Shown: positions 18,007 through 26,710 of the stretch, one piece after another
Layout of the letters: the number at the start of each line of letters is the position of its first letter
Numbering within the stretch: the first letter of the stretch is position 1
Notes under the pieces: model-generated
The model's database searches: none
What the model saw: only the letters and a program-made list of their open reading frames with translations
Told to the model about the DNA's origin: nothing
Made by a program: the position numbers and the translations under genes
NCBI RefSeq assembly: GCF_004361855.1
Contig: NZ_SNWQ01000027.1
Coordinates: 34,426 to 98,425 of the forward strand
Direction: 5' to 3'
Source: Kribbella caucasensis
GTDB lineage: Bacteria > Actinomycetota > Actinomycetes > Propionibacteriales > Kribbellaceae
DNA: 64,000 nt

Positions 18007-18906
18007 CTAAGTGGTCCACCGCCAGCGCGCCGGATCCCAGACGCGCCGATCGTCGCGGACCAGCGGATCGGCGAAAGCCGAAACGGCGTCGACCACCGCG
18101 CCGAAGTACGTCGGCAGGTGGTCGCCGTCCCGCCCGAGACCGCGGCGATAGGCCGAGTAGGTCGCCGACCTCAGCTCGACGATGTTGCCGACCACTTCGG
18201 ACAGCGGGCGCAGCGCCACGCCTCGGAATGCGACAGTTGCCAGCAGGGCCGCCTGGGTCGAGCTGTGCAGAAGCGGATATGTCCCGGCCAAGGTGTAGAG
18301 ATCGGCGTAGTCCCGAACCCGGGTGCTCGCCGGCCCGAGCGATATCGCCGTCGTGAGCTTCTCGGCCACGACCGTCTCGACGGGATAGCCGAGGATCCAG
18401 ATCGGATCCGTGTTCGGCCGCAGGGCGGGCAGTTCGACCAATTGAGGCTCCGGTGTCACCGGGTCGCCGAAGTTGACGTCCAGCCGGAACTTCACCGCAG
18501 CGGTGGCGATCCGGGCGTCCATGGTGACCCGTACGCCGGAGTACAGAGCGTCATCACGGATGACCGAGCTGCTGACCGTGTTGGCGAGGAACTCGACGCC
18601 GTCGGACGAGTCGGGCAATGCGGCGATCTCGGCGACCCTCGAGGCGACCGCGAACTGGTCGGCGTCCAGGTTTCGCGCGAGTGCGTCGGCGTCGGCTGTC
18701 GGTCGTCGCCGGCCGAAGGCGGCGAGCAGCATCCCGCCCTTGAGTACGAAATCGTTCACGTATGGCGATCGGCCCAATCGCGCGAGCCAGCGCTCGACGA
18801 CGTACAGAATCAGCAGTTCTTGCGTCCCACGCCCCTCGCGGCGGGCCCGATTCTGAAGGTCCAGATATGCGCGACCGGCACGGCTCTCGCGCGTCGGGCG
18901 GGTCAT
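18007..18906 (-). CDS. AbiEii-type nucleotidyltransferase toxin
   Basis: Nucleotidyltransferase toxin of the AbiEii/AbiGii family, 299 aa. The fold signature is FVLKGGMLLAAFGRR followed by RPTADADALARN, the catalytic acidic pair, and a later conserved VVAEKLTTAISLG with RVRDYADLYTL. Family members inhibit growth by transferring nucleotides, probably to tRNA acceptor ends. Its ATG overlaps the upstream antitoxin stop by 4 bases (ATGA). It forms a type IV toxin-antitoxin or abortive-infection pair. Confidence 0.88.
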   Translation of the reverse strand: MTRPTRESRAGRAYLDLQNRARREGRGTQELLILYVVERWLARLGRSPYVNDFVLKGGMLLAAFGRRRPTADADALARNLDADQFAVASRVAEIAALPDSSDGVEFLANTVSSSVIRDDALYSGVRVTMDARIATAAVKFRLDVNFGDPVTPEPQLVELPALRPNTDPIWILGYPVETVVAEKLTTAISLGPASTRVRDYADLYTLAGTYPLLHSSTQAALLATVAFRGVALRPLSEVVGNIVELRSATYSAYRRGLGRDGDHLPTYFGAVVDAVSAFADPLVRDDRRVWDPARWRWTT

Positions 18907-19493
18907 CCCGCGGTCGAGATGTCGAGAGCCTGCCGAACCGGGCCGTACACACCGAGCTTCGCCGCGAACTCCAGCAGCAATCCTGGCTTCGCTGCCCGCG
19001 AGCGCAGGTAGCGGTTGAGCGCCGCGTAGGCGATCGGTTCACCCAGCCTGCTCCTCAGCCGCATCAGATCCACCACGGTTCGGGTTGGGCTGTAGATCCG
19101 CACCCACTCTCCTGGCGCTGCCTCCAGTCGGGACAGACCGAGCTCGAATGTCGCTTGATCGAAGCGGAACGAGGTGACCGGTGGGAAGTCGATCCGCGGC
19201 GCTGCCGAGCTGTTCGGGACGGCGATTTGTACTGCGCTAACCAACTCGTCCGTCAGGTCATGCGCGGCTGCCGCCGAGACACAGCACACGACCGCACGCG
19301 GCACACGATGAGCGACCGCCAGCAGATCGGGGAACGTCGCCGGTGCGGCTTCCGCCCGGCGAAAGACTCCCCGGGACAGCTCGATGATGCGGCCGTCGTC
19401 CCGCCAGGCGTACAGATCGCGGGGATGCACGCCGAACTCTCTGGCCACCTGCGTGGTGAAGGTACTGGGCAACCTCGCCTCGACCTCTTTCAT
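18903..19493 (-). CDS. AbiEi-type antitoxin/repressor
   Basis: AbiEi-like antitoxin, 196 aa. The N-terminal winged helix-turn-helix reads FTTQVAREFGVHPRDLYAW followed by IIELSRGVFRR, and the C-terminal domain of the family (SPTRTVVDLMRLRSRLGEPIA) follows. AbiEi proteins repress their own operon by binding inverted repeats and neutralise the toxin without a stable complex. The ATG at 19493 directly abuts a large inverted repeat. The gene is 4-base coupled to the toxin. Confidence 0.87.
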   Translation of the reverse strand: MKEVEARLPSTFTTQVAREFGVHPRDLYAWRDDGRIIELSRGVFRRAEAAPATFPDLLAVAHRVPRAVVCCVSAAAAHDLTDELVSAVQIAVPNSSAAPRIDFPPVTSFRFDQATFELGLSRLEAAPGEWVRIYSPTRTVVDLMRLRSRLGEPIAYAALNRYLRSRAAKPGLLLEFAAKLGVYGPVRQALDISTAG

Positions 19494-19540
19494 GGATAAA
19501 AGTCTTACACGCTACCTGCTTCCGTGTATGACTTTTATCC
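19494..19540. promoter_or_regulatory. AbiEi operator: 18-bp inverted repeat
   Basis: Left arm ggataaaagtcttacacg (19494-19511) and right arm cgtgtatgacttttatcc (19523-19540) are complementary at 17 of 18 positions around an 11-base centre. The A/T-rich arms stand out from the surrounding sequence and touch the antitoxin start codon, so the mRNA leader is short or absent and the site should cover the promoter. Confidence 0.75.
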
Positions 19541-19738
19541 AAGTTGCCGTCCTTCGTCCACTCGCTTGTCCACAGCCCGCGGTTACGCGCGAGGCGGCGG
19601 GATGTCAAAGGCTCAACCGGATTCGTGGACACGAACGGTGACCGGTAGGATGGGATGGCTGCGCCCTGCGTCGAGTGGCACGTAGATCCCGTCGTAGCCA
19701 CCGCCTGACTTCTTCGAAAATGCTTGGAGCGCTTCCGC

Positions 19739-21601
19739 ATGCCCCTCCGTAACGATCTGCGCAACGTGGCCATCGTGGCTCACGTCGACCACGGGAAGAC
19801 CACCCTGGTCGACGCGATGCTGTGGCAGTCCGGCGCCTTCGGGGCCCATCAGCACGTGGACGAGCGGGCGATGGACTCCGGCGACCTCGAGCGCGAGAAG
19901 GGCATCACGATCCTCGCCAAGAACACCGCCGTCCGGCACAAGATGGCCAACGGCGAGCAGATGACGATCAACATCATCGACACCCCCGGCCACGCCGACT
20001 TCGGTGGCGAGGTCGAGCGCGGGCTGTCGATGGTGGACGCGATCGTGCTGCTGGTGGACGCCTCCGAGGGCCCGCTGCCGCAGACCCGGTTCGTGCTGCG
20101 CAAGGCGCTGGCCCGGCAGATGCCGGTGATCCTGGTGGTGAACAAGGTGGACCGTCCGGACGCCCGGATCTCCGAGGTCGTCGACGAGACCTACGAGCTG
20201 TTCCTGGACCTGCTCGACCACGACGCGGACCAGAGCGCGCTGGACTTCCCGGTCGTCTACGCCTCCGCCCGGGCCGGCCGCGCGTCGCTGACCCAGCCGG
20301 CCGACGGCGGGATGCCGGACTCCGACGACCTCGAGCCGCTGTTCGAGACGATCCTGGCGAACGTGCCGGCTCCGAAGTACACCGAGGACGCCCCCCTCCA
20401 GGCGCACGTCACCAACCTGGACGCCTCGCCGTTCCTCGGCCGCCTCGCGCTGGTCCGGGTGCACGAAGGCACCCTGAAAAAGGGGGCCCAGGTCGCCTGG
20501 TGCCGTCACGACGGCTCGATCCAGAAGGTCAAGATCACCGAACTGCTGGTCACCGAGGCGCTCGAGCGGGTGCCCGGCGACTCGGCCGGTCCGGGTGACA
20601 TCGTGGCGATCGCGGGCATTCCGGAGATCATGATCGGCGACACCCTGACCGACCCGGACAACCCCAGGCCGCTTCCGCTGATCACCGTGGACGAGCCCGC
20701 CATCTCGATGACGATCGGCACCAACACCTCGCCGCTGGCCGGCCGGGTCAAGGGCACCAAGGTGACCGCGCGGCTGGTCAAGGACCGGCTCGACCGCGAA
20801 CTGGTCGGCAACGTGTCGCTGAAGGTGCTGCCGACCGAGCGTCCGGACGCCTGGGAGGTGCAGGGCCGTGGCGAGCTGGCGCTGGCCATCCTGGTCGAGC
20901 AGATGCGCCGCGAGGGGTACGAGCTGACCGTCGGCAAGCCGCAGGTGGTCACCAAGGAGATCAACGGCAAGCGGCACGAGCCGGTCGAGCGGCTGACCAT
21001 CGACTGCCCGGAGGAGTACCTCGGTACCGTCACCCAGCTGCTCGCGGTCCGCAAGGGCCGGATGGAGCAGATGACGAACCACGGCACCGGCTGGGTCCGG
21101 ATGGAGTTCCTGGTGCCGGCCCGCGGCCTGATCGGCTTCCGTACCGAGTTCCTCACCGACACCCGCGGTACCGGGATCGCGCACCACGTCTTCGAGGGCT
21201 ACGAGCCCTGGTTCGGCGAGCTCCGCACCCGGCCGTCGGGTTCGCTGGTGTCGGACCGGACCGGCGCCGCCACGTCGTACGCGATGATCAACCTGCAGGA
21301 GCGCGGCACCATGTTCGTGGAGCCGACCACCGAGGTGTACGAGGGCATGATCGTCGGTGAGAACTCGCGGTCCGACGACATGGACGTGAACATCACCAAG
21401 GAAAAGAAGATGACCAACGTCCGGTCCAACGCGGACGAGTTCGAGAAGCTCATCCCGGCCCGCAAACTGTCGCTCGAGCAGTCGCTGGAGTTCTGCCGCG
21501 AGGACGAGTGCGTCGAGGTCACCCCGGACGCGATCCGGATGCGGAAGGTCGCACTGACGCAGGTCGAGCGCGCCAAGCTGGGCCGCAAGAGCAAAGCCTG
21601 A
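19739..21601 (+). CDS. typA: Ribosome-associated GTPase TypA/BipA
   Basis: Translational GTPase TypA/BipA, 620 aa, acts on the ribosome during stress and in assembly. G1 is AHVDHGKTTLVDAML, G2/switch I includes REKGITILAKNTAV, G3 is DTPGHADFGGEVERGL and G4 NKVDRPDAR. The EF-G-like domains follow and the family-specific C-terminal region contains RGLIGFRTEFLTDTRGTGI and NVRSNADEFEKLIPARKLSLEQ. ATG 19739 is preferred over TTG 19724 because homologues begin MP-RNDLRNVAI. Confidence 0.96.
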   Translation: MPLRNDLRNVAIVAHVDHGKTTLVDAMLWQSGAFGAHQHVDERAMDSGDLEREKGITILAKNTAVRHKMANGEQMTINIIDTPGHADFGGEVERGLSMVDAIVLLVDASEGPLPQTRFVLRKALARQMPVILVVNKVDRPDARISEVVDETYELFLDLLDHDADQSALDFPVVYASARAGRASLTQPADGGMPDSDDLEPLFETILANVPAPKYTEDAPLQAHVTNLDASPFLGRLALVRVHEGTLKKGAQVAWCRHDGSIQKVKITELLVTEALERVPGDSAGPGDIVAIAGIPEIMIGDTLTDPDNPRPLPLITVDEPAISMTIGTNTSPLAGRVKGTKVTARLVKDRLDRELVGNVSLKVLPTERPDAWEVQGRGELALAILVEQMRREGYELTVGKPQVVTKEINGKRHEPVERLTIDCPEEYLGTVTQLLAVRKGRMEQMTNHGTGWVRMEFLVPARGLIGFRTEFLTDTRGTGIAHHVFEGYEPWFGELRTRPSGSLVSDRTGAATSYAMINLQERGTMFVEPTTEVYEGMIVGENSRSDDMDVNITKEKKMTNVRSNADEFEKLIPARKLSLEQSLEFCREDECVEVTPDAIRMRKVALTQVERAKLGRKSKA

Positions 21602-21727
21602 TAAAACACTTCAGCGGTTGGGCGATCCGGCGGGGGAAGAACGACCCGGATCGTTACAACCGGCTGGACGCGCATGGCGTCTGAAGATCGGAAGAACATT
21701 TCAGCAGGGGGAAGGACAAAAGGAAAC

Positions 21728-22312
21728 ATGGGGATTCTGCGTAAGCTCGGCGCCGCCACGACAGCGGTCGCGATGCTGGGGGTTGGTGTGTTCGCCGCGA
21801 CCGGTTCGGCCGGCGCCGCCACGACCCAGACCGCGAAGGCCACCGCGGTAGCACCGAAGGTTGCGCCCAAGACCACCGCGCCGAAGCCGCTGGCTCCGGC
21901 CAAGACCACCAAGAGCGGCCTGGTGCCGGGCAAGCTGCGGCTCGACCGGCGCTGCATGACCGGCCGGATCATCTGCGTCAACAAGAAGACCCGCAAGGTC
22001 GCATTCCTGTACAACGGCAAGCTGCTCGCGACCGGCGACGCCCGGTTCGGTGGGCGCTCGACGCCGACCCGGCAGGGCATGTTCAAGATTCAGCGCAAGT
22101 CGAAGAACCACGTGTCGTCGATCTACAAGTCGCCGATGCCGTACGCGATGTTCTTCAGCGGCGGCCAGGCGATCCACTACTCGGCCGACTTCAAGGCGCG
22201 CGGCTACAACGGCGCCTCGCACGGTTGCATCAACATGCGCGACAAGAGCAAGATCGCGTGGATCTTCGCCCGGGTCAAGGTCGGCGACCGCGTGCTGGTC
22301 TACAACGCCTGA
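21728..22312 (+). CDS. Secreted L,D-transpeptidase
   Basis: YkuD-family L,D-transpeptidase, 194 aa, makes 3-3 peptidoglycan cross-links or anchors proteins outside the membrane. ATG 21728 follows an AAGGACAAAAGGA site. It has a cleavable signal peptide (LGAATTAVAMLGVGVFAATG), an Ala/Pro/Lys/Thr-rich wall-spanning linker to about residue 75, and the catalytic domain with HYSADFKARGYNGASHGCIN and MRD, the catalytic Cys included. A second transpeptidase gene lies at 23031. Confidence 0.9.
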   Translation: MGILRKLGAATTAVAMLGVGVFAATGSAGAATTQTAKATAVAPKVAPKTTAPKPLAPAKTTKSGLVPGKLRLDRRCMTGRIICVNKKTRKVAFLYNGKLLATGDARFGGRSTPTRQGMFKIQRKSKNHVSSIYKSPMPYAMFFSGGQAIHYSADFKARGYNGASHGCINMRDKSKIAWIFARVKVGDRVLVYNA

Positions 22313-22333
22313 GCTCAATCTGTACTACGTCTG

Positions 22334-22364
22334 ACGGCGGCCGGGATCACTTCCCGGCCGCCGT
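22334..22364. terminator. Shared hairpin terminator inside a gene end
   Basis: acggcggccggga (22334-22346) pairs perfectly with tcccggccgccgt (22352-22364) around a 5-base loop. The loop and right arm include the stop codon and last codons of the convergent macro-domain gene, so one hairpin serves both genes. Confidence 0.75.
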
Positions 22365-22850
22365 TGCCTTTGTGAAGGCTTTGAACAGCCGCGGCTCGAC
22401 CAGGCAGAAGGTCGCTCGCTCCACGATCGTCGGCCGCTCCCGCAGCGTCTGAACGGCGATGTCCGCGGCGGACTGGGCCGGCCAGCCGTAGATGCCGGCC
22501 GACACCGCCGGAAGCGTCAGGTGCTTCACGTCCAGGCCCTCCGCGAGCAGCAACGCGTTGCGATAGCAGGACTCGAGCAGGGCCGGATCCCGTTGCCCTG
22601 CGTTGTAATTGGGCCCGACCACATGGATCACGTACTGCGCGGGCAGGTTGCCCGCCGTCGTCCAGCCGGCCTGGCCCGTCGGTACGCCGTCCGGGTACTT
22701 CGCGATGCACTCGGCCAGGATCTCCGGTCCACCTGCTCGGTGGATCGCCCCATCCACGCCGCCTCCGCCGCGAAGGGCGCGGTTCGCGGCGTTGACGATC
22801 GCGTCGGCCGCCACGGTGGTGATGTCCGCGGTACTGAGCACGATCTCCAT
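22347..22850 (-). CDS. Macro-domain ADP-ribosyl hydrolase
   Basis: Macro-domain protein of 167 aa, similar to O-acetyl-ADP-ribose deacetylase YmdB. Signatures: DAIVNAANRALRGGGGVDGAIHRAGG for ADP-ribose binding (seen in two stretches) and LPAVSAGIYGWP in the phosphate-binding loop, with Cys-Arg-like YPDGVPTGQA between. ATG 22850 follows CCAGGAG. It would remove ADP-ribose or acetyl-ADP-ribose marks in the cytosol. The target in this organism is unknown. Confidence 0.9.
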   Translation of the reverse strand: MEIVLSTADITTVAADAIVNAANRALRGGGGVDGAIHRAGGPEILAECIAKYPDGVPTGQAGWTTAGNLPAQYVIHVVGPNYNAGQRDPALLESCYRNALLLAEGLDVKHLTLPAVSAGIYGWPAQSAADIAVQTLRERPTIVERATFCLVEPRLFKAFTKATAAGK

Positions 22851-23030
22851 CGGAACTCCTGGTGTGGAAGAGATCACGAGTTGCAAACGAGACGTGTACT
22901 CACTGCGGTTAGCAACCTACGCTGACCCGGGCACGCAGGGAAACCGAACGGTACCGGGCGCCAACCAACAGGCCGGTGCGGGCGTCCCATGTGTGGCAGG
23001 GGAAGGTTTCGACCACGAGGGGTTTCCGAG

Positions 23031-23903
23031 ATGCGCGCGCGGAACTGGGTTCGCAGGTTGTACGCCGTCAGGCACGTCCTGGCCGCGGCCGTCGTCACGG
23101 CGGCGATCGCCGGGATCGCGGGTTACGGACTGAACGGTTCCGAAAGCGTGACCAGCGCTGGAAGCCTGTCCGGTTCTGGTGATACGGCGGCCGCGACGCC
23201 GGTGTCGACGACCGATCTGAAGACCGTGCCGTTCGAGGTCAGCGGTGAGCTGCCGATCTACCCGGAGGCGCTGTGGCGGAACGGATCCACCAGCGCGGAG
23301 GTCCGCAAGGTCGAGGCCCGGCTGATCCAGCTGAAGCTGCTGGAGAAGCGCTGGCTGGACAACGAGTACGGCACGATGACCCGGTCCGCGGTGAAGAAGT
23401 TCCAGACGTCGAAGGGGATTCCCGAACTCGGATACGTCGACCAGAACACCTGGGACCAACTCAAGTCCGCGACTCGCGAGCCGACCCAGGTCGAGCTCTA
23501 CCCGCCGGCGCCGGTCGTGAACGGCAAGCGCCTCGACCAGCGGTGTGCGACCGGCGTGGCCCTCTGCATCGACAAGACCACCCGCAAGCTGCGGTACGTC
23601 GTCGACGGTGTCGTGAAACTGCAGTTCGACGTCCGGTTCGGCGCCAAGAAGACTGCGACCCGGGAGGGTAGCTTCACGGTCGGATGGAAGAGCCGGGACC
23701 ACGTCTCCAAGCTGTACGACTCGCCGATGCCGTTCGCGATGTTCTTCAGCGGTGGGCAGGCGGTCCACTACTCGTCCGATTTCGCCGCCCGCGGCTACGC
23801 CGGCGCCTCCCACGGCTGCGTGAACGTCCGGGACCTGGCCAGGATCAAGTGGCTGTTCGACCAGGTCAACCTCGGCGACAAGGTCATCGTCTACCGCTCG
23901 TAG
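23031..23903 (+). CDS. L,D-transpeptidase with peptidoglycan-binding domain
   Basis: Second YkuD L,D-transpeptidase, 290 aa. ATG 23031 follows a GAGGGG site. An N-terminal membrane/signal segment (HVLAAAVVTAAIAGIAGYG) precedes a PG_binding_1 domain (residues about 80-140: VEARLIQLKLLEKRWLDNEYG, TRSAVKKFQ) and a catalytic domain with GASHGCVNVRD. The catalytic half closely resembles the protein at 21728, indicating paralogy. It probably cross-links peptidoglycan at the cell surface. Confidence 0.9.
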   Translation: MRARNWVRRLYAVRHVLAAAVVTAAIAGIAGYGLNGSESVTSAGSLSGSGDTAAATPVSTTDLKTVPFEVSGELPIYPEALWRNGSTSAEVRKVEARLIQLKLLEKRWLDNEYGTMTRSAVKKFQTSKGIPELGYVDQNTWDQLKSATREPTQVELYPPAPVVNGKRLDQRCATGVALCIDKTTRKLRYVVDGVVKLQFDVRFGAKKTATREGSFTVGWKSRDHVSKLYDSPMPFAMFFSGGQAVHYSSDFAARGYAGASHGCVNVRDLARIKWLFDQVNLGDKVIVYRS

Positions 23904-23952
23904 TACTCCAGCGGGTGGGCGTTCGTAGTACCGGAGGCGGGCGTTCGTGGTA

Positions 23953-24303
23953 CTAGAGCGGGCGGGGGCCGCGTCTCCTGCGGATGCCCCAGCCGCCGCG
24001 GCCTCGGCCAGCCGCGGCGCGGAGGGCGGGGCGGGCGTCGACCAGGTAGACACCGGCGGCGACGATCCCGATCAGGCCGAAGAAGCTGAGCCAGCTCTGG
24101 AAGATGTGGGACAGCGTGAACGTCGCCAGAATCAGCACCCAGCCGGGCTTGGTCAGCTTGTCGGCGGCCACGAACACCGCACGCGGCCGGAGCGCCGCGT
24201 CCAGCAGGGCGACCAGCTTCAAGCCGAACAGCACCCACCAGATGATGGCGAAGGGGTCGCCGAACCCCGGGAACAGGGTCGGGAACGTAGCGAGTGGGAG
24301 CAT
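23953..24303 (-). CDS. DUF2516-family small membrane protein
   Basis: Integral membrane protein of 116 aa with three to four predicted helices (FAIIWWVLFGLKLVALLDAAL, VLILATFTLSHIFQSWL, LIGIVAAGVYLVDARPAL) and an Arg/Gly-rich cytosolic tail. It matches DUF2516, an actinobacterial family found next to hbhA genes. Function unknown. It lies downstream of the HbhA-like gene and is probably in the same transcription unit. Confidence 0.8.
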   Translation of the reverse strand: MLPLATFPTLFPGFGDPFAIIWWVLFGLKLVALLDAALRPRAVFVAADKLTKPGWVLILATFTLSHIFQSWLSFFGLIGIVAAGVYLVDARPALRAAAGRGRGGWGIRRRRGPRPL

Positions 24304-24406
24304 GCGTACGAGCGTAACGCAGTAGCCGGGTGGCCCACCTCTGCTGAGACGCAGATTGGGACCACCCGGCTTCGAATTTCAGCGCGCGGGAGCGCGGAAA
24401 CTACGC

Positions 24407-24940
24407 TCAGTCGCCGACCTTGGTGGCGGCGTCGGCGGCGGCCTTGGTCGCGGTCTTGGCGGTCTTGCGGGCGCTCGTCGTGGTCGCCTTGACGTTCCGG
24501 GCGGCCGAGTCGGCGGTCTTCTTCGCGGTGGTCCGGGTGGCCTTGGCCTTGCTCACGGTGGTCTTGGCCTGGGCGACCAGGTCCTCGGTGGCCTTCTGGC
24601 TGCGGATCCGGGTCACGATCTCCTCGCCGCGGGTGGCGAGGTCGTCGTAGGTCTCCTCGACCTGGCCGCGGACGGTGGTCAGACCGGCCTGCGCGGCGGC
24701 GGGCAGCTCGCGGAGCTTGGCCGGCGCGGTCTTTGCGTCGGCGACCAGCGCCTCGAAGGCCTTGGTCAGCTCGGCCTGCGCCTTGCCGATCTCGGTCTGC
24801 ACGGACGACTGCAGGGTCTTCTGGTCCAGCTTGGCGAACCGGGCGGTGACGTCCTCGCTGACCGCGCGGAACTTCTCCACCGCCAGGTCGCCGGCGCCGG
24901 CGATGACGTACAACGGGGTGACGGGCGTACGGGTAGCCAT
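24407..24940 (-). CDS. HbhA-like heparin-binding-type Lys/Ala-rich protein
   Basis: Coiled-coil protein of 177 aa resembling mycobacterial heparin-binding hemagglutinin. ATG 24940 follows AAGGAG. Residues about 10-110 form a long amphipathic helix (LYVIAGAGDLAVEKFRAV, then Glu/Gln/Ala heptads), and the last 60 residues are a Lys/Ala/Thr-rich basic tail (TTSARKTAKTATKAAADAAT) like the histone-like polyanion-binding tail of HbhA. In non-pathogens the role is unclear; DNA, membrane or polysaccharide binding are options. Gene order with the XRE regulator and DUF2516 matches mycobacteria. Confidence 0.8.
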   Translation of the reverse strand: MATRTPVTPLYVIAGAGDLAVEKFRAVSEDVTARFAKLDQKTLQSSVQTEIGKAQAELTKAFEALVADAKTAPAKLRELPAAAQAGLTTVRGQVEETYDDLATRGEEIVTRIRSQKATEDLVAQAKTTVSKAKATRTTAKKTADSAARNVKATTTSARKTAKTATKAAADAATKVGD

Positions 24941-24980
24941 CAGGCTGCTCCTTGGGGTTTTGGTCTCGGGGTACGGCGTA

Positions 24981-25514
24981 CTACGGGGTGATGCGTTTTC
25001 TTGCAGGGGTCCTTGGATCGGGCTCAGCGGCGCTCTTCTTGGCCGCCGCGGACTTCTTCGCCGGCGCGGACTTCTTCGCCGGGGCGGGGCTGGTCGGGGC
25101 GGGGTTGGTCGCGGGGTGGTCGGGCTCGGGGTCGGCCGGGCCCTCGTTCTCCCGGACGAACGATGCGTAGACGTCGAGCAGGACACGCTTCTGCCGCTCG
25201 CTCAGCGCGGGGTCGAGCAGGATCGCGTCGGCGACACCCGACCTGCGGGTGCCGTCCGAGGTCTCATCGGGGTCGAGGATGCCGGCTCGCACGTACAGGG
25301 TCTCCGCGGAGATCCGCAACGCCTTCGCCAGCTGCTGCAACACGTCGGCCGACGGTTTCCGCAGGCCGCGCTCGATCTGACTCAGATACGGGTTCGACAC
25401 CCCGGCCAGGTCGGACAACTGACGCAACGACAGCTGCGCATGCCGTCGTTGCTCGGCGAGGTACTCCCCCACCGATCCCACCGCACCAGCGGCGCGATCA
25501 CTCAACCTGGCCAT
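24981..25514 (-). CDS. XRE-family regulator with basic tail
   Basis: Helix-turn-helix regulator of 177 aa. The HTH (about residues 18-75) includes LSLRQLSDLAGVSNPYLSQ and IERGLRKPSADVLQQLAKAL. A short helical effector-like region follows, then a Pro/Ala/Lys-rich tail (APAKKSAPAKKSAAAKKSAA) that resembles the tail of the neighbouring HbhA-like protein. ATG at 25514. It lies 40 bases upstream of the HbhA-like gene and probably regulates that unit. Confidence 0.88.
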   Translation of the reverse strand: MARLSDRAAGAVGSVGEYLAEQRRHAQLSLRQLSDLAGVSNPYLSQIERGLRKPSADVLQQLAKALRISAETLYVRAGILDPDETSDGTRRSGVADAILLDPALSERQKRVLLDVYASFVRENEGPADPEPDHPATNPAPTSPAPAKKSAPAKKSAAAKKSAAEPDPRTPARKRITP

Positions 25515-25591
25515 GCGCCCAGTCTGCTAGCAGCTGCTTGCAATTGCAAGCAGCCCCACCGTGAGCCCGCTCACCCCGCGCTGAGCTGATG

Positions 25592-25678
25592 CTTGAACAA
25601 GAAACCGAGACCTTGACCAAGAAGCCGGGACCTCGGACAGCATCCATTCCTGTCCGATGTCCCGGTTTCCTGTTCAAG
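25592..25678. repeat. Interspersed palindromic repeat, copy 2 (most complete)
   Basis: Nested palindrome of 87 bases. The outer arms cttgaacaagaaaccg (25592-25607) and cggtttcctgttcaag (25663-25678) match at 15 of 16; the inner arms cgggacctcggacag (25626-25640) and ctgtccgatgtcccg (25650-25664) match at 14 of 15. It lies between the XRE and asparaginase genes. The inner left arm is identical to copy 1 at 478. Confidence 0.7.
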
Positions 25679-25708
25679 GTCCAGGTTCGCTGGCCGAGGT
25701 CCCGGGAG

Positions 25709-26710
25709 CTACGCGAAGACTCCCGCGTGGGGCTGGACTGCGCCGACCTCGATACCGCCGCCGAACAAGGGGAAACGGGCCTGCTGCTCGATGACGTCGT
25801 TGTCGACGCCGAGCTTGCGGAGTACGGCGGCCATCACCACGGCGCGGGCGCGCGGAGTACCGTCCTCGATCTTCACCGCGATCCCCCGGCCGTCCGCGAG
25901 ACCCGCGGCGTACACGCTTTCCGCGCCGGCCTTGCAGAACAACCCCGGCACGGCCCACATCAGCTCGGCCTCGTCGCGCGTACTCCCGCTGGCGTACTCC
26001 GGGAACGCCCGGAACGCATCCGCCACACGCGCCTCCAACGTCCCCGCGGCCGCCGACGCGAACAGGCCGAACGACCGGGCCAACCCCGCCAGGCTGATCG
26101 CGAGAATGGGGGCGCCACAACCGTCGACCGCGACGTACGAGACCTTCTCCCCGGCCGAATCCTCGACCGCGGTCCGGATCGCTTGCTGCAACGGGTGTCC
26201 GGGCGATCGATAGTCGTTCGGGCCCCACACCCCGTCCGGGCTCTCCTCGCGCTCAGGATCGTGGAACGGCCAGTCGTTCGCGGTGCACGTGGCGATCATC
26301 GCGGCGTGCTTGCCGGAGCAGTTCATCGTGATCCGCTCCTTGCCATGCCCGGCCCGGACCCACTCATCGCGTGCGGTGTCGTCCAACGGGTACGCCGCCG
26401 GGGTGCGCAACGCCGACTCGTCCAGGTCGACGCCGGCCAGGATCCTCCGTACGCCGTCCAGGTGGAACCCCTCGCCCGAGTGGGACGCGCCCGCGAGCGC
26501 GAGCAGTTCGCCGTCCAGGTCCAGCCCGGATCGGAGCATGCCGAGTGCCTGCATCGGCTTGTTCGACGAGCGCGGGAACATCGGCTGGTCCACCACACCG
26601 GCAGACCACTCGACGGAGCCGTCCGCGTTCGTCACCACCACGGAGCCGCGATGATGCCCTTCCGCGAATCCGCTGCGGACGACATCGGCCAAGATCACAG
26701 GTTCGGTCAC
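25709..26710 (-). CDS. Asparaginase II-family protein
   Basis: L-asparaginase of the AnsA/asparaginase II family, 333 aa. GTG 26710 is chosen since VTEPVILADVVRSGF is the usual beginning. Family features seen: VVVTNADGSVEWSAG, PRSSNKPMQALGML (with the catalytic Ser/Lys region), LALAGASHSGE, MNCSGKHAAMIATC and VDGCGAPILAISLAGLA. It would hydrolyse asparagine to aspartate and ammonia in the cytosol; distinct from the classical bacterial type I/II fold. It appears to be monocistronic. Confidence 0.88.
   Translation of the reverse strand: MTEPVILADVVRSGFAEGHHRGSVVVTNADGSVEWSAGVVDQPMFPRSSNKPMQALGMLRSGLDLDGELLALAGASHSGEGFHLDGVRRILAGVDLDESALRTPAAYPLDDTARDEWVRAGHGKERITMNCSGKHAAMIATCTANDWPFHDPEREESPDGVWGPNDYRSPGHPLQQAIRTAVEDSAGEKVSYVAVDGCGAPILAISLAGLARSFGLFASAAAGTLEARVADAFRAFPEYASGSTRDEAELMWAVPGLFCKAGAESVYAAGLADGRGIAVKIEDGTPRARAVVMAAVLRKLGVDNDVIEQQARFPLFGGGIEVGAVQPHAGVFA

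Noticed and set aside
19613..21187. 524-codon minus-strand frame opposite typA
   Set aside because: Antisense to a fully conserved GTPase gene; composition typical of shadow frames.
22915..23030. Possible c-di-AMP or similar riboswitch before the second L,D-transpeptidase
   Set aside because: The leader has G/C-rich blocks but none of the conserved sequence elements I know for ydaO-type or other riboswitches could be placed.
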